Shown here one piece after another: positions 1-5,448 of a stretch of DNA of 5,459 nt. Source of the DNA: Bacillota bacterium (GTDB taxonomy: Bacteria; Bacillota_I; Bacilli_A; Acholeplasmatales; Acholeplasmataceae); NCBI GenBank assembly GCA_006226985.1, contig SBGC01000011.1:1-5459 (forward strand), given 5' to 3'. Position numbers and translations under genes: made by a program. A model generated the notes under the pieces. That model was not told where the DNA came from. It made no database searches and worked only from the letters and a program-made list of their open reading frames with translations. Position 1 is the first letter of the stretch. Each line of letters begins with the position of its first letter.

Positions 1-477
1 TTTAGCAACTAATACATTTCTTTTCTTTCCCTTGATAATGAATTGACCTGTTTCTGGATTGGTTGTGACGATTAAATCGACATTGAGTTCATGAGATAAT
101 TCATATTCATCACCTTCAATATCACAACAAATATTTAATCTTAAATCATTTATTCTAACAAATTCTTCTAAAATATCATAGATTTCACCCTCTAGTTTTT
201 CATCAGGCGCGATAAATCCGTGATGGACTTTATCTAAAACGATGAATTCTCTTTGTCTAGAAATTGATATAACATAAATGAGAGGAATAATAGCACTACC
301 TATGGCGACTTCAGCAATAGCAACATCAGGTGCTTTATTAATGGTATAAAGTGTTGCTGCAACTAAAGAAAAGGCAGATATTAAAATGATAATTGTAAAA
401 TTACGTTCATGTAAAACGATTGATATGGCAATAATGATTAATAAAACTTGTAAGATATAGGGTAACCAATCTTGCAT
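1..477 (-). CDS. DUF4040 / MbhD-like antiporter subunit with soluble C-terminal extension (3' end outside window)
   Basis: Partial gene: 159 codons are open from ATG at 477-475 to the window edge with no stop. Residues 1-75 form three hydrophobic segments (about 5-22, 27-47 and 52-72). The motif A49-P50-D51-V52-A53 followed by E56 and G60 is the signature of the DUF4040/MbhD domain, equivalent to a C-terminal part of MrpA and to MbhD of membrane-bound hydrogenases. In those complexes it contributes to the ion path of the membrane arm. After R74 the protein becomes hydrophilic and acidic for at least 85 residues with an apparent alternating strand/helix pattern; I do not recognise this part. 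MbhD alone is usually about 95 residues, so the tail is an addition. The start is fixed by AAGGAG at 490-485, seven bases upstream, and lies one base after the mrpG stop, so the gene is co-transcribed with mrpEFG. Family call is confident; the function of the tail is unknown. Confidence 0.82.
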   Translation of the reverse strand, partial: MQDWLPYILQVLLIIIAISIVLHERNFTIIILISAFSLVAATLYTINKAPDVAIAEVAIGSAIIPLIYVISISRQREFIVLDKVHHGFIAPDEKLEGEIYDILEEFVRINDLRLNICCDIEGDEYELSHELNVDLIVTTNPETGQFIIKGKKRNVLVAK

Positions 478-478
478 A

Positions 479-775
479 TTATTTCTCCTTCAAGTTAATG
501 GGTATACCCATCAAGTAAGCTGAACGTATATTGACATGTGAACTAATCGGATTTGTGATCAAAAGAAACAGAAGTAAGACGATCAAACGAATGATAAAGT
601 TAAATGAATCTGCAACAAGCATCAGCCCAATTAAAACAAGTAAACTTGCAACTGTATCAATCGTTGTGGCAGCAAGAATTCTTGCATACATGTTTTTGAG
701 TCTAAAGATGGTAATCATTCCGAAGAGAATAAAAAACCATGATAGTGCGAGAATGATATATGTTATATAAATCAT
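479..775 (-). CDS. mrpG: Na+/H+ antiporter subunit MrpG (MnhG/PhaG family)
   Basis: A 98-residue integral membrane protein, the usual size for MrpG, a small subunit of the multisubunit monovalent cation/proton antiporter or of the related Mbh membrane arm. Three hydrophobic segments are visible (about 4-24, 38-56 and 60-74). Family motifs are present: R25-L-K-N-M-Y30-A-R32 followed by A35-A-T and D40-T, and near the end T74-N-P76 with H80 and R84. The His often seen after the Y-x-R motif is Leu34 here, which may be a subfamily trait. The ATG overlaps the mrpF stop in an ATGA arrangement, suggesting translational coupling, and AGGAGG lies at 790-785, nine bases upstream. The DUF4040 gene begins one base after its stop. 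Confidence 0.9.
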   Translation of the reverse strand: MIYITYIILALSWFFILFGMITIFRLKNMYARILAATTIDTVASLLVLIGLMLVADSFNFIIRLIVLLLFLLITNPISSHVNIRSAYLMGIPINLKEK

Positions 776-1041
776 TTTTCTCTACCTCCTGTCATAATAA
801 ACTTAGAAAGGAGTGTCATGGTTAAAAATCCGATAATTCCGTAAGATATAGCTATATCCAAAAGGATTAAATTTTTTAAATATAAAGCATAAACTGCAAT
901 AAATAAAACAACCTTTGCTGATATCAAGTTTAGCATCAAAATACGATCCCATAATGTAGGACCTTTGAGCATTCTTATAAATGATGCAATAATCGCAATG
1001 ACTAAAAGAAGAAGCGTAAAAAGTAAGAATTGGTTAAGCAT
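772..1041 (-). CDS. mrpF: Na+/H+ antiporter subunit MrpF (MnhF/PhaF family)
   Basis: An 89-residue membrane protein with three hydrophobic segments (about 4-22, 36-54 and 57-80). The family motif K26-G27-P28-T29 followed by D32-R33 is clear, and the conserved Asp in the third segment is D62. MrpF is a small structural subunit of the Mrp cation/proton antiporter complex in the cytoplasmic membrane. The frame is open further upstream to 1131, but that extension would lie wholly inside mrpE and is hydrophilic and Lys/Asn-rich. The ATG at 1041-1039 has GAAGG upstream and gives the normal family length. The gene overlaps the end of mrpE by 8 bases and the start of mrpG by 4, so the three are translated as a coupled set. 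Confidence 0.9.
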   Translation of the reverse strand: MLNQFLLFTLLLLVIAIIASFIRMLKGPTLWDRILMLNLISAKVVLFIAVYALYLKNLILLDIAISYGIIGFLTMTLLSKFIMTGGREK

Positions 1042-1537
1042 GTTTTTTACCTTCTTTCTCCTTAAGTAGCCATTCAAATTTATCGCGAATTGGTTTTTCA
1101 AGTTCTTTTTGATCGGTACCAGGTTTTGCAAGTGTCATAACCAAAATAGAACGACCTATAATATCTACACTAATCGTACCTGGTGTTAATGTAATCGAGT
1201 TTGCAACAATACCTATTTGAACAGGATCGAGTAAATCGAGTTCAATCTTGAATAAAATAGGTTCATATTTTCCGGATATAACAGCTTTAATATAATGCAG
1301 TGTGGATTTAAAAATCTCTATGAATAGAACAAACAAATATATAATGATACGATGAATTTTAATACCATGATAAATGAATCCTTTGGTATCGTACAAAACA
1401 CCTTTACTAGCAACTGTTACTAAAATAGCGGTTAAAAAGCCAAAAATAATCGTTTCTACTCGAAAGTTCCAGTTAATGACAAACCAAAAAACCAAAATGA
1501 CTATAAATAGTTTATATCTCTTTTTAATAAAGGTCAT
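1034..1537 (-). CDS. mrpE: Na+/H+ antiporter subunit MrpE (MnhE/PhaE family)
   Basis: First gene of the leftward operon, 167 residues, close to the usual MrpE length of about 160. The N-terminal half is membrane-embedded (about 9-23, 27-43 and 62-83). The C-terminal half is a soluble domain with the diagnostic family motif A112-N-S-I-T-L-T-P-G-T121, followed by a Lys/Glu-rich tail. MrpE is an accessory subunit of the Mrp antiporter, which exports Na+ in exchange for protons; its homologue MbhA is in the membrane arm of energy-converting hydrogenases. A TTG five codons upstream (1552) is in frame, but it precedes the GGAGG at 1547-1543 that serves the ATG at 1537, so the ATG is chosen. A candidate promoter lies at 1594-1566. 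Confidence 0.92.
   Translation of the reverse strand: MTFIKKRYKLFIVILVFWFVINWNFRVETIIFGFLTAILVTVASKGVLYDTKGFIYHGIKIHRIIIYLFVLFIEIFKSTLHYIKAVISGKYEPILFKIELDLLDPVQIGIVANSITLTPGTISVDIIGRSILVMTLAKPGTDQKELEKPIRDKFEWLLKEKEGKKHA
1049..1054 (-). promoter_or_regulatory. Ribosome binding site deciding the mrpF start
   Basis: On the minus strand this reads GAAGGT, ending seven bases before the ATG at 1041. It lies inside the end of mrpE. A second purine block, AAGGAG at 1063-1058, is 16 bases away and is less well placed. Together they support the 89-residue MrpF rather than the longer open frame. Confidence 0.6.
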
Positions 1538-1542
1538 ACGAA

Positions 1543-1547
1543 CCTCC
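1543..1547 (-). promoter_or_regulatory. Ribosome binding site deciding the mrpE start
   Basis: GGAGG on the minus strand with a five-base gap to the ATG at 1537. It lies downstream of the alternative in-frame TTG at 1552 and therefore excludes that longer start. Confidence 0.75.
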
Positions 1548-1565
1548 AACAAAATTGTTATTGAT

Positions 1566-1594
1566 ATTTTATCATGAAATGATATGAATTTAAA
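1566..1594 (-). promoter_or_regulatory. Candidate sigma-A promoter of the mrpEFG operon
   Basis: On the minus strand, TTTAAA (1594-1589, 4/6 match to -35), a 17-base spacer, and TAAAAT (1571-1566, 5/6 match to -10). A TG one base ahead of the -10 makes it an extended -10 element. Initiation would fall near 1559, giving a leader of about 20 bases that still contains the GGAGG. In AT-rich DNA such matches occur by chance, but position, spacing and the extended element agree. Confidence 0.5.
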
Positions 1595-1666
1595 AGCAAT
1601 ATTAAAGATTCGAAGTTCAAAATAAAAAATATGTTCATTATCTTACAATTTTAGTCGTTCTCTGGC

Positions 1667-1695
1667 TTGATATAAAAGCGCTTTCATGATACAAT
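1667..1695 (+). promoter_or_regulatory. Sigma-A promoter of the DUF1015-serC-serA operon
   Basis: TTGATA (1667-1672, 4/6 match to -35), a 17-base spacer, and TACAAT (1690-1695, 5/6 match to -10). A TG at 1687-1688 makes an extended -10. Transcription should start near 1702, leaving a leader of about 170 bases before the DUF1015 start. No better promoter was seen between here and the gene. Confidence 0.75.
1672..1687 (+). promoter_or_regulatory. CcpA catabolite-responsive element (cre)-like operator inside the ser promoter
   Basis: The 16 bases from 1672 match the low-GC Gram-positive cre consensus WTGAAARCGYTTTCWW at 15 positions; the only mismatch is A for G at position 3. The core AAAGCGCTTT (1675-1684) is a perfect 10-base palindrome with the central CG typical of LacI/GalR-family operators. 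It fills the spacer between -35 and -10, so a bound regulator would block RNA polymerase: repression is the expected outcome. CcpA is the most likely protein; another LacI-family regulator is possible because the core is shared. Confidence 0.75.
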
Positions 1696-1787
1696 GATTT
1701 TGAATATGAATTACCCGTTTCAATGTTATTTTTTTTGTCATGAAATAGCAAAATAGATTTTTAAAAACAATGAAAAGGATGTAACTT

Positions 1788-1862
1788 ATGAATGATTTTG
1801 TCATTGAATTAAACCATTCATCAAATCCAAACCGACTTAAAAAACTCTATGAAAGGAAATGA
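1788..1862 (+). CDS. Possible 24-residue leader peptide ahead of DUF1015
   Basis: Small ORF in the 5' leader of the ser operon. The ATG is preceded by AAAGGA (1774-1779) with an eight-base gap, a better-placed ribosome site than that of the following gene. The product begins MNDFVIELN, contains HSSNPN in the middle and ends basic (LKKLYERK). It has no membrane segment and I do not recognise it. Its last codons contain the AAAGGA that probably serves the DUF1015 start at 1873, and its TGA stop is ten bases before that ATG, so its translation could control or couple to DUF1015. It could also be a chance ORF or a remnant; no homologue can be checked here. Confidence 0.4.
   Translation: MNDFVIELNHSSNPNRLKKLYERK
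1852..1857 (+). promoter_or_regulatory. Probable ribosome binding site of the DUF1015 gene
   Basis: AAAGGA, followed by AATGAG, lies 15 bases before the ATG at 1873, a long but usable gap. The alternative in-frame ATG at 1849 has only A/C/T-rich sequence upstream and no purine block, so this site favours the later start. Confidence 0.5.
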
Positions 1863-1872
1863 GTTATTTTTT

Positions 1873-3090
1873 ATGTTATGTAAACAAAAACCAATCGCTG
1901 TACCAAACATTTTATTACCGAATGACCATATTGATTTATCTAAATGGGCTGTTGTAGCATGTGATCAATTCACAAGTCAACCACAGTATTGGAAAAGTTT
2001 GAAAGAATTCATCGGAGATGAGCCATCAACTTACAACATGATTTTACCAGAAGTGTATTTAGAAAAAATGAAAGATGAAACCATATTGAGTATTAATCAA
2101 TGCATGGAAGATTATTTAAAAAGAGATGTCTTGAAATCAATCGGTGAGTCATTCATTCTCATCGAGAGAACGACATCCAACAAAACCAGATTGGGCTTGC
2201 TTATAAATATTGATTTAGAATGTTACGATTATAAAGAAGGATCTAAGCCACTAATTCGAACAACAGAGAAAACGATTATTTCACGTATACCACCAAGGGT
2301 GAAGATCAGAAAAAATGCACCACTGGAGTTTTCACATGTTATGTTACTTGTTGATGATCCAGAAAAATCAATCATTGAAAAACTATATGAAAAAAGAACA
2401 TCCTATAAAAAAGTATACGATTTTGAATTAAACATGATGGGTGGACATTTAAAAGGATATCAAATAAAAGATACAGAACCAATTATCCATCAATTTTATG
2501 AGATAATAAAAAATCAAGAAGATCCTATTATGTTTATCGCTGGTGATGGAAATCACAGTTTAGCTACTGCTAAAGCCCACTGGGAAGAAACTAAGAAGAA
2601 ACTCACAGAGCAAGAGATTGAAAATCATCCTGCGAGATTTACATTAGTTGAAATCGTCAATATTTATGATGATGGACTCGATTTTGAAGGTATTCATCGC
2701 GTATTATTTAATACATCACCTGATTTTTTAACAGGATTATTTCATCACATTGATAAAGATGTTCAGTCATGGGTTTATCAAAGTGAAACAGACAAAATTC
2801 CTTTTTATATGCCAGAAAGCACAGCATTGGCATATGAACAAATCCAAACCTACATTGATGATTACATCAAAAATAATCCTGAGGTGACCATTGATTTCAT
2901 CCATGGCGATGATGAACTGATTGAAGTATGTAACAATCATCCACATAGTATTGGTATTCGGATGCCAGCACTCGATCGTAAAGATTTATTCCCATTCATT
3001 AAAATGGGTAAAGTATTACCAAGAAAATCATTTTCAATGGGTTGTGCAACAGCAAAAAGATATTATTTGGAAAGTCAATTAATCAAATAA
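1873..3090 (+). CDS. DUF1015 family protein, serine-operon associated
   Basis: A soluble protein of 405 residues from ATG 1873 (413 if the in-frame ATG at 1849 is used). I chose 1873 because it has a ribosome site and because the N-terminal motif should lie near the start. Recognisable DUF1015 features are I13-L-L-P16 followed by S-K-W-A-V-V-A-C-D-Q-F-T-S-Q-P (23-37), P-E-V-Y-L-E, the central block A-G-D225-G-N-H228-S-L-A-T-A-K, and a C-terminal G-K-V-L-P-R-K-S-F-S-M-G and K-R-Y-Y-L-E. This family is often found beside serC and serA in Firmicutes and Thermotogae, but its biochemical role is not established to my knowledge. The D-G-N-H block recalls the D-G-H-H motif of other DUF1015 members. 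It is the first complete gene of the operon, 24 bases ahead of serC with no terminator between. A role in phosphoserine or serine metabolism is inference from context only. Confidence 0.88.
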   Translation: MLCKQKPIAVPNILLPNDHIDLSKWAVVACDQFTSQPQYWKSLKEFIGDEPSTYNMILPEVYLEKMKDETILSINQCMEDYLKRDVLKSIGESFILIERTTSNKTRLGLLINIDLECYDYKEGSKPLIRTTEKTIISRIPPRVKIRKNAPLEFSHVMLLVDDPEKSIIEKLYEKRTSYKKVYDFELNMMGGHLKGYQIKDTEPIIHQFYEIIKNQEDPIMFIAGDGNHSLATAKAHWEETKKKLTEQEIENHPARFTLVEIVNIYDDGLDFEGIHRVLFNTSPDFLTGLFHHIDKDVQSWVYQSETDKIPFYMPESTALAYEQIQTYIDDYIKNNPEVTIDFIHGDDELIEVCNNHPHSIGIRMPALDRKDLFPFIKMGKVLPRKSFSMGCATAKRYYLESQLIK

Positions 3091-3114
3091 AAAAATACGA
3101 AGGGAGATTTAAAA

Positions 3115-4200
3115 ATGAAACGGATTTATAATTTTTCGGCAGGACCAGCGATTTTGCCAGAAGAGGTATTAAAAGAAGCAGCTAACGAAATGCTTGATTA
3201 TAAAGATTCAGGTATGTCAGTCATGGAGATGAGTCATCGTTCGAAGATCTTTCAACAAATCATTGATGAAGCTGAACAAGATTTAAGAAAACTCATGCAT
3301 ATTCCTGATAATTATAAAGTGCTCTTTTTACAAGGAGGAGCTACTTTACAATTTTCAATGATTCCGATGAATTTAGTAAAAAATGGAGTTGCAGATTATA
3401 TTATCACAGGTCATTGGGCAAAGAAAGCAGCTGAAGAAGCAAGCAAATATTTAAAAGTAAATGAGATTGCATCATCAGAAGACAAGGTGTTTTCGTATAT
3501 TCCTGATGTTAAAAATTTAAATATTTCTAATGACGCAGACTATGTTTTCATGTGTGATAATAACACGATATATGGTACGAAATACCATGAATTACCAGAC
3601 ACAAAAGGGAAAATATTAATATCAGATGCATCGTCATGTATTTTATCTGAACCTGTTGATGTGTCAAAATATGGCATGATTTTTGCAGGCGCACAAAAAA
3701 ATGTTGGTCCAGCAGGAACAGTCATTGTCATCATTAGAGAAGACTTAATCCGTAAGGATATCGATCCTAAAACACCACTGATGTTGAGATATGATATTCA
3801 CGCTGAAAATGGTTCGATGTATAATACACCACCAACTTATGGTATTTATCTATGTGGTAAAGTTTTCAAATGGTTACTTAATATGGGTGGTCTTGAAGCT
3901 ATTCATAAGAAGAACGTTGAAAAAGCGAATCTTTTATATGACTATTTAGATCATAGTAAAATGTTTTCAGGAACTGTTGATAAGAAATCACGATCATTGA
4001 TGAATGTATGTTTTCGATCAATATCAGCAGAACTCGATGAGAAATTTATCAAAGAAGCTAAACAACAAGGATTTGATAATCTTAAAGGACATCGTACGAC
4101 TGGTGGCATGAGAGCTTCCATTTATAATGCTATGCCTATGGCTGGCGTCGTGGCACTTGTTGACTTCATGAAGCAATTTGAAAAAAATCATTCGCACTAG
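3115..4200 (+). CDS. serC: Phosphoserine aminotransferase SerC
   Basis: Class V PLP-dependent aminotransferase of 361 residues, the normal SerC length. It converts 3-phosphohydroxypyruvate and glutamate to O-phosphoserine and 2-oxoglutarate, the second step of serine synthesis (EC 2.6.1.52), in the cytoplasm; many SerC enzymes also act in pyridoxine synthesis. Visible motifs are N6-F-S-A-G-P-A at the start, Q73-G-G-A-T-L-Q-F in the cofactor phosphate-binding region, D171 (I-S-D-A-S-S) that should contact the pyridine nitrogen, and K195 in A-G-A-Q-K-N-V-G-P as the Schiff-base lysine. H326-R327 and G330-G-M-R333-A-S-I-Y-N-A form the substrate-binding C-terminal motif. All key residues appear intact. 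AGGGAG (3101-3106) lies eight bases before the ATG. The gene follows DUF1015 by 24 bases, and serA begins nine bases after its stop. Confidence 0.97.
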   Translation: MKRIYNFSAGPAILPEEVLKEAANEMLDYKDSGMSVMEMSHRSKIFQQIIDEAEQDLRKLMHIPDNYKVLFLQGGATLQFSMIPMNLVKNGVADYIITGHWAKKAAEEASKYLKVNEIASSEDKVFSYIPDVKNLNISNDADYVFMCDNNTIYGTKYHELPDTKGKILISDASSCILSEPVDVSKYGMIFAGAQKNVGPAGTVIVIIREDLIRKDIDPKTPLMLRYDIHAENGSMYNTPPTYGIYLCGKVFKWLLNMGGLEAIHKKNVEKANLLYDYLDHSKMFSGTVDKKSRSLMNVCFRSISAELDEKFIKEAKQQGFDNLKGHRTTGGMRASIYNAMPMAGVVALVDFMKQFEKNHSH

Positions 4201-4204
4201 GAGG
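4199..4204 (+). promoter_or_regulatory. serA ribosome binding site overlapping the serC stop
   Basis: AGGAGG, a perfect Shine-Dalgarno core, with five bases to the ATG at 4210. Its first two bases are the last two of the serC TAG stop, so ribosomes finishing serC occupy the serA initiation site. This suggests translational coupling of the two enzymes. Confidence 0.8.
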
Positions 4205-4209
4205 ACACA

Positions 4210-5376
4210 ATGCACAGAATACATTGTTTAAATTCAATATCTAAAGTTGGACTAAATACACTGCATAAACCTTATGAATTAACAGATCATATCCATGAAG
4301 CAAGTGCGATATTAGTACGCAGTGCTCAGATGCATGAACTAAATTTGCCAAAAAGTGTTTTAGCTGTTGCAAGAGCAGGTGCAGGTGTTAATAATATACC
4401 TTTAGAGAAATATGCAAATGAAGGTGTTGTTTGTTTTAACACACCGGGTGCTAATGCTAATGCGGTAAAAGAACTCATCATTTGTGGCATGCTTCTTGCT
4501 TCACGTGATGTTTATGGTGGAATAGCATGGATTCGTGATCATAAAGATGATCAAGAGATTGGAAAAACTGTCGAAAAAATTAAAACGCAATTTGGTGGTA
4601 CTGAAATTCTTGGAAAAACGATCGGTATCATTGGTTTAGGAGCTATCGGTGTTGAACTTGCTAAATCGTGTCATGCATTAGGTATGAAAGTTGTTGGACA
4701 CGATCGATACTTAGATCCTATACGTAAAGCTGATTTACCTAGTGATACGATTCTATGTGATACTAAAGAAGAATTATTTCCATTATGTGATTTTATAAGT
4801 ATCAATGTCCCTTTATTAAGCGAAACAAAAGGTATGCTTAATGAATCTGCTTTTAACATGATGAGAGATGGTGTCATCATTTTAAATTTTGCAAGAGATG
4901 CCTTAGTCAATGATGCTGATTTAGAAAAAGCGATTGCTTCACATAAAGTTAGAAAATATGTCACCGATTTTCCAAATCAAAAAACAGTTAATATGGAAGG
5001 AGTCATAGCGATTCCTCATCTTGGAGCATCTACAGAAGAAGCTGAAGACAATTGTGCCATCATGGCGATCGATCAGTTAAAAAAATACATTGAAACTGGT
5101 TCAATCATTAATTCTGTTAACTATCCCAATTTACATGTAAAAAGAGAACTTAGACACATCCGTTTGCAAATACTCTTTAAATCAGAAGAAGATCATGCAG
5201 ACGCCATGATTAAACAGATTAAAGCAGTTGCAGTCAATTTATCAAACATTGAATTTGCATATAAACATACATTTGGTTATGCTATTGTCGATTTTGATGA
5301 GTCCATTAATGATCATATTATCGAAAAACTCATGCTCATAAATGGTGTAATAAGAGTTATTAAAATTCAAATATAA
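4210..5376 (+). CDS. serA: D-3-phosphoglycerate dehydrogenase SerA (short form with ACT-like C-terminus)
   Basis: NAD-dependent D-2-hydroxyacid dehydrogenase of 388 residues that oxidises 3-phosphoglycerate to 3-phosphohydroxypyruvate, the first committed step of serine synthesis (EC 1.1.1.95). The Rossmann core shows G142-L-G144-A-I-G147 with D165 about 18 residues later, indicating NAD rather than NADP. R229 (N-F-A-R) and H270 (I-P-H-L-G-A-S-T) are the catalytic Arg and His. The position of the third catalytic residue, normally Glu 29 residues after the Arg, reads K258 in T-D-F-P-N-Q-K. Residues about 314-388 have the length and end pattern of an ACT domain (G-Y-A-I-V-D; G-V-I-R-V-I-K-I), but the His-x-Asn-x-Pro-Gly serine-binding loop known from E. 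coli SerA is replaced. It is the last gene of the operon and its stop lies in the terminator stem. Assignment as SerA rests on family motifs plus the adjoining serC. Confidence 0.94.
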   Translation: MHRIHCLNSISKVGLNTLHKPYELTDHIHEASAILVRSAQMHELNLPKSVLAVARAGAGVNNIPLEKYANEGVVCFNTPGANANAVKELIICGMLLASRDVYGGIAWIRDHKDDQEIGKTVEKIKTQFGGTEILGKTIGIIGLGAIGVELAKSCHALGMKVVGHDRYLDPIRKADLPSDTILCDTKEELFPLCDFISINVPLLSETKGMLNESAFNMMRDGVIILNFARDALVNDADLEKAIASHKVRKYVTDFPNQKTVNMEGVIAIPHLGASTEEAEDNCAIMAIDQLKKYIETGSIINSVNYPNLHVKRELRHIRLQILFKSEEDHADAMIKQIKAVAVNLSNIEFAYKHTFGYAIVDFDESINDHIIEKLMLINGVIRVIKIQI

Positions 5377-5403
5377 GGGTTGATTTCAACCCTTTTTGCT
5401 TTA
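5375..5403 (+). terminator. Intrinsic terminator of the ser operon
   Basis: Perfect 8-base-pair stem AAGGGTTG (5375-5382) and CAACCCTT (5387-5394) with a four-base loop ATTT, followed by T-rich sequence (TTTTT, then GCTTT). The stem begins within the serA TAA stop codon. Its upstream arm is preceded by AT but no A-run, so it is predicted to work mainly for the rightward operon. Confidence 0.88.
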
Positions 5404-5419
5404 AAAATCCGAGTATTGA

Positions 5420-5448
5420 TTGCTTTAATTTAAATATTTCTATATAAT
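5420..5448 (+). promoter_or_regulatory. Promoter for an unseen rightward gene
   Basis: A perfect -10 TATAAT at 5443-5448 is preceded by a 17-base spacer and TTGCTT (5420-5425), a weak -35 keeping TTG. It lies just after the terminator, and no start codon with a ribosome site follows in the last 11 bases, so its gene would begin beyond the window. Confidence 0.5.

Larger units (their letters stand above)
1538..1872. other. Divergent intergenic control region
   Basis: About 335 bases separate the two operons. Going left to right it holds the mrpE ribosome site and promoter, a 72-base stretch (1595-1666) where I see no convincing element, the ser operon promoter with its cre operator, an untranslated stretch of about 85 bases including a run of eight T (1729-1736), and a possible 24-codon leader ORF. 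I see no T-box, tRNA, classic riboswitch or terminator in it. The 9-mer TCATGAAAT occurs twice (1572-1580 and 1738-1746), which could be chance. Confidence 0.75.

Noticed and set aside
531..770. Plus-strand open frame of 79 codons opposite mrpG
   Set aside because: It lies entirely opposite a clear MrpG gene, has no ribosome site and codes for a Lys/Ile-rich sequence without family features.
1042..1131. Upstream in-frame extension of MrpF from 1131
   Set aside because: It would add 30 hydrophilic residues within mrpE; the internal ATG at 1041 has a ribosome site and gives the normal family length.
1374..1577. Plus-strand open frame of 67 codons opposite mrpE
   Set aside because: It runs opposite the conserved N-terminal half of MrpE and has no ribosome site or recognisable content.
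1700..1736. Possible attenuator: TTGAA/TTCAA inverted repeat followed by eight T
   Set aside because: The stem is only five A/T-rich pairs with a 14-base loop and begins right at the predicted transcription start; too weak to call a terminator.
1572..1746. Direct repeat of TCATGAAAT at 1572-1580 and 1738-1746, with a related TCATGATAC at 1684
   Set aside because: Short, AT-rich and irregularly spaced, so chance is likely; there is no clear link to either promoter.
1735..1763. Possible second promoter with -35 TTGTCA
   Set aside because: No acceptable -10 hexamer occurs at 16 to 18 bases; the sequence there is a T/A run.
1700..1787. T-box or other amino-acid riboswitch in the ser leader
   Set aside because: The leader is too short and lacks the conserved T-box sequence, a specifier stem or a terminator/antiterminator pair.
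3540..3734. Minus-strand open frame opposite serC
   Set aside because: It is a shadow of the conserved SerC core including the PLP lysine region; no ribosome site supports it.
4024..4224. Minus-strand open frame spanning the serC-serA junction
   Set aside because: It is antisense to the conserved SerC C-terminus and the serA start region, with no promoter or ribosome site of its own.
4671..4964. Minus-strand open frame of 97 codons opposite serA
   Set aside because: It is antisense to the SerA nucleotide-binding and catalytic region, which is clearly coding on the plus strand.
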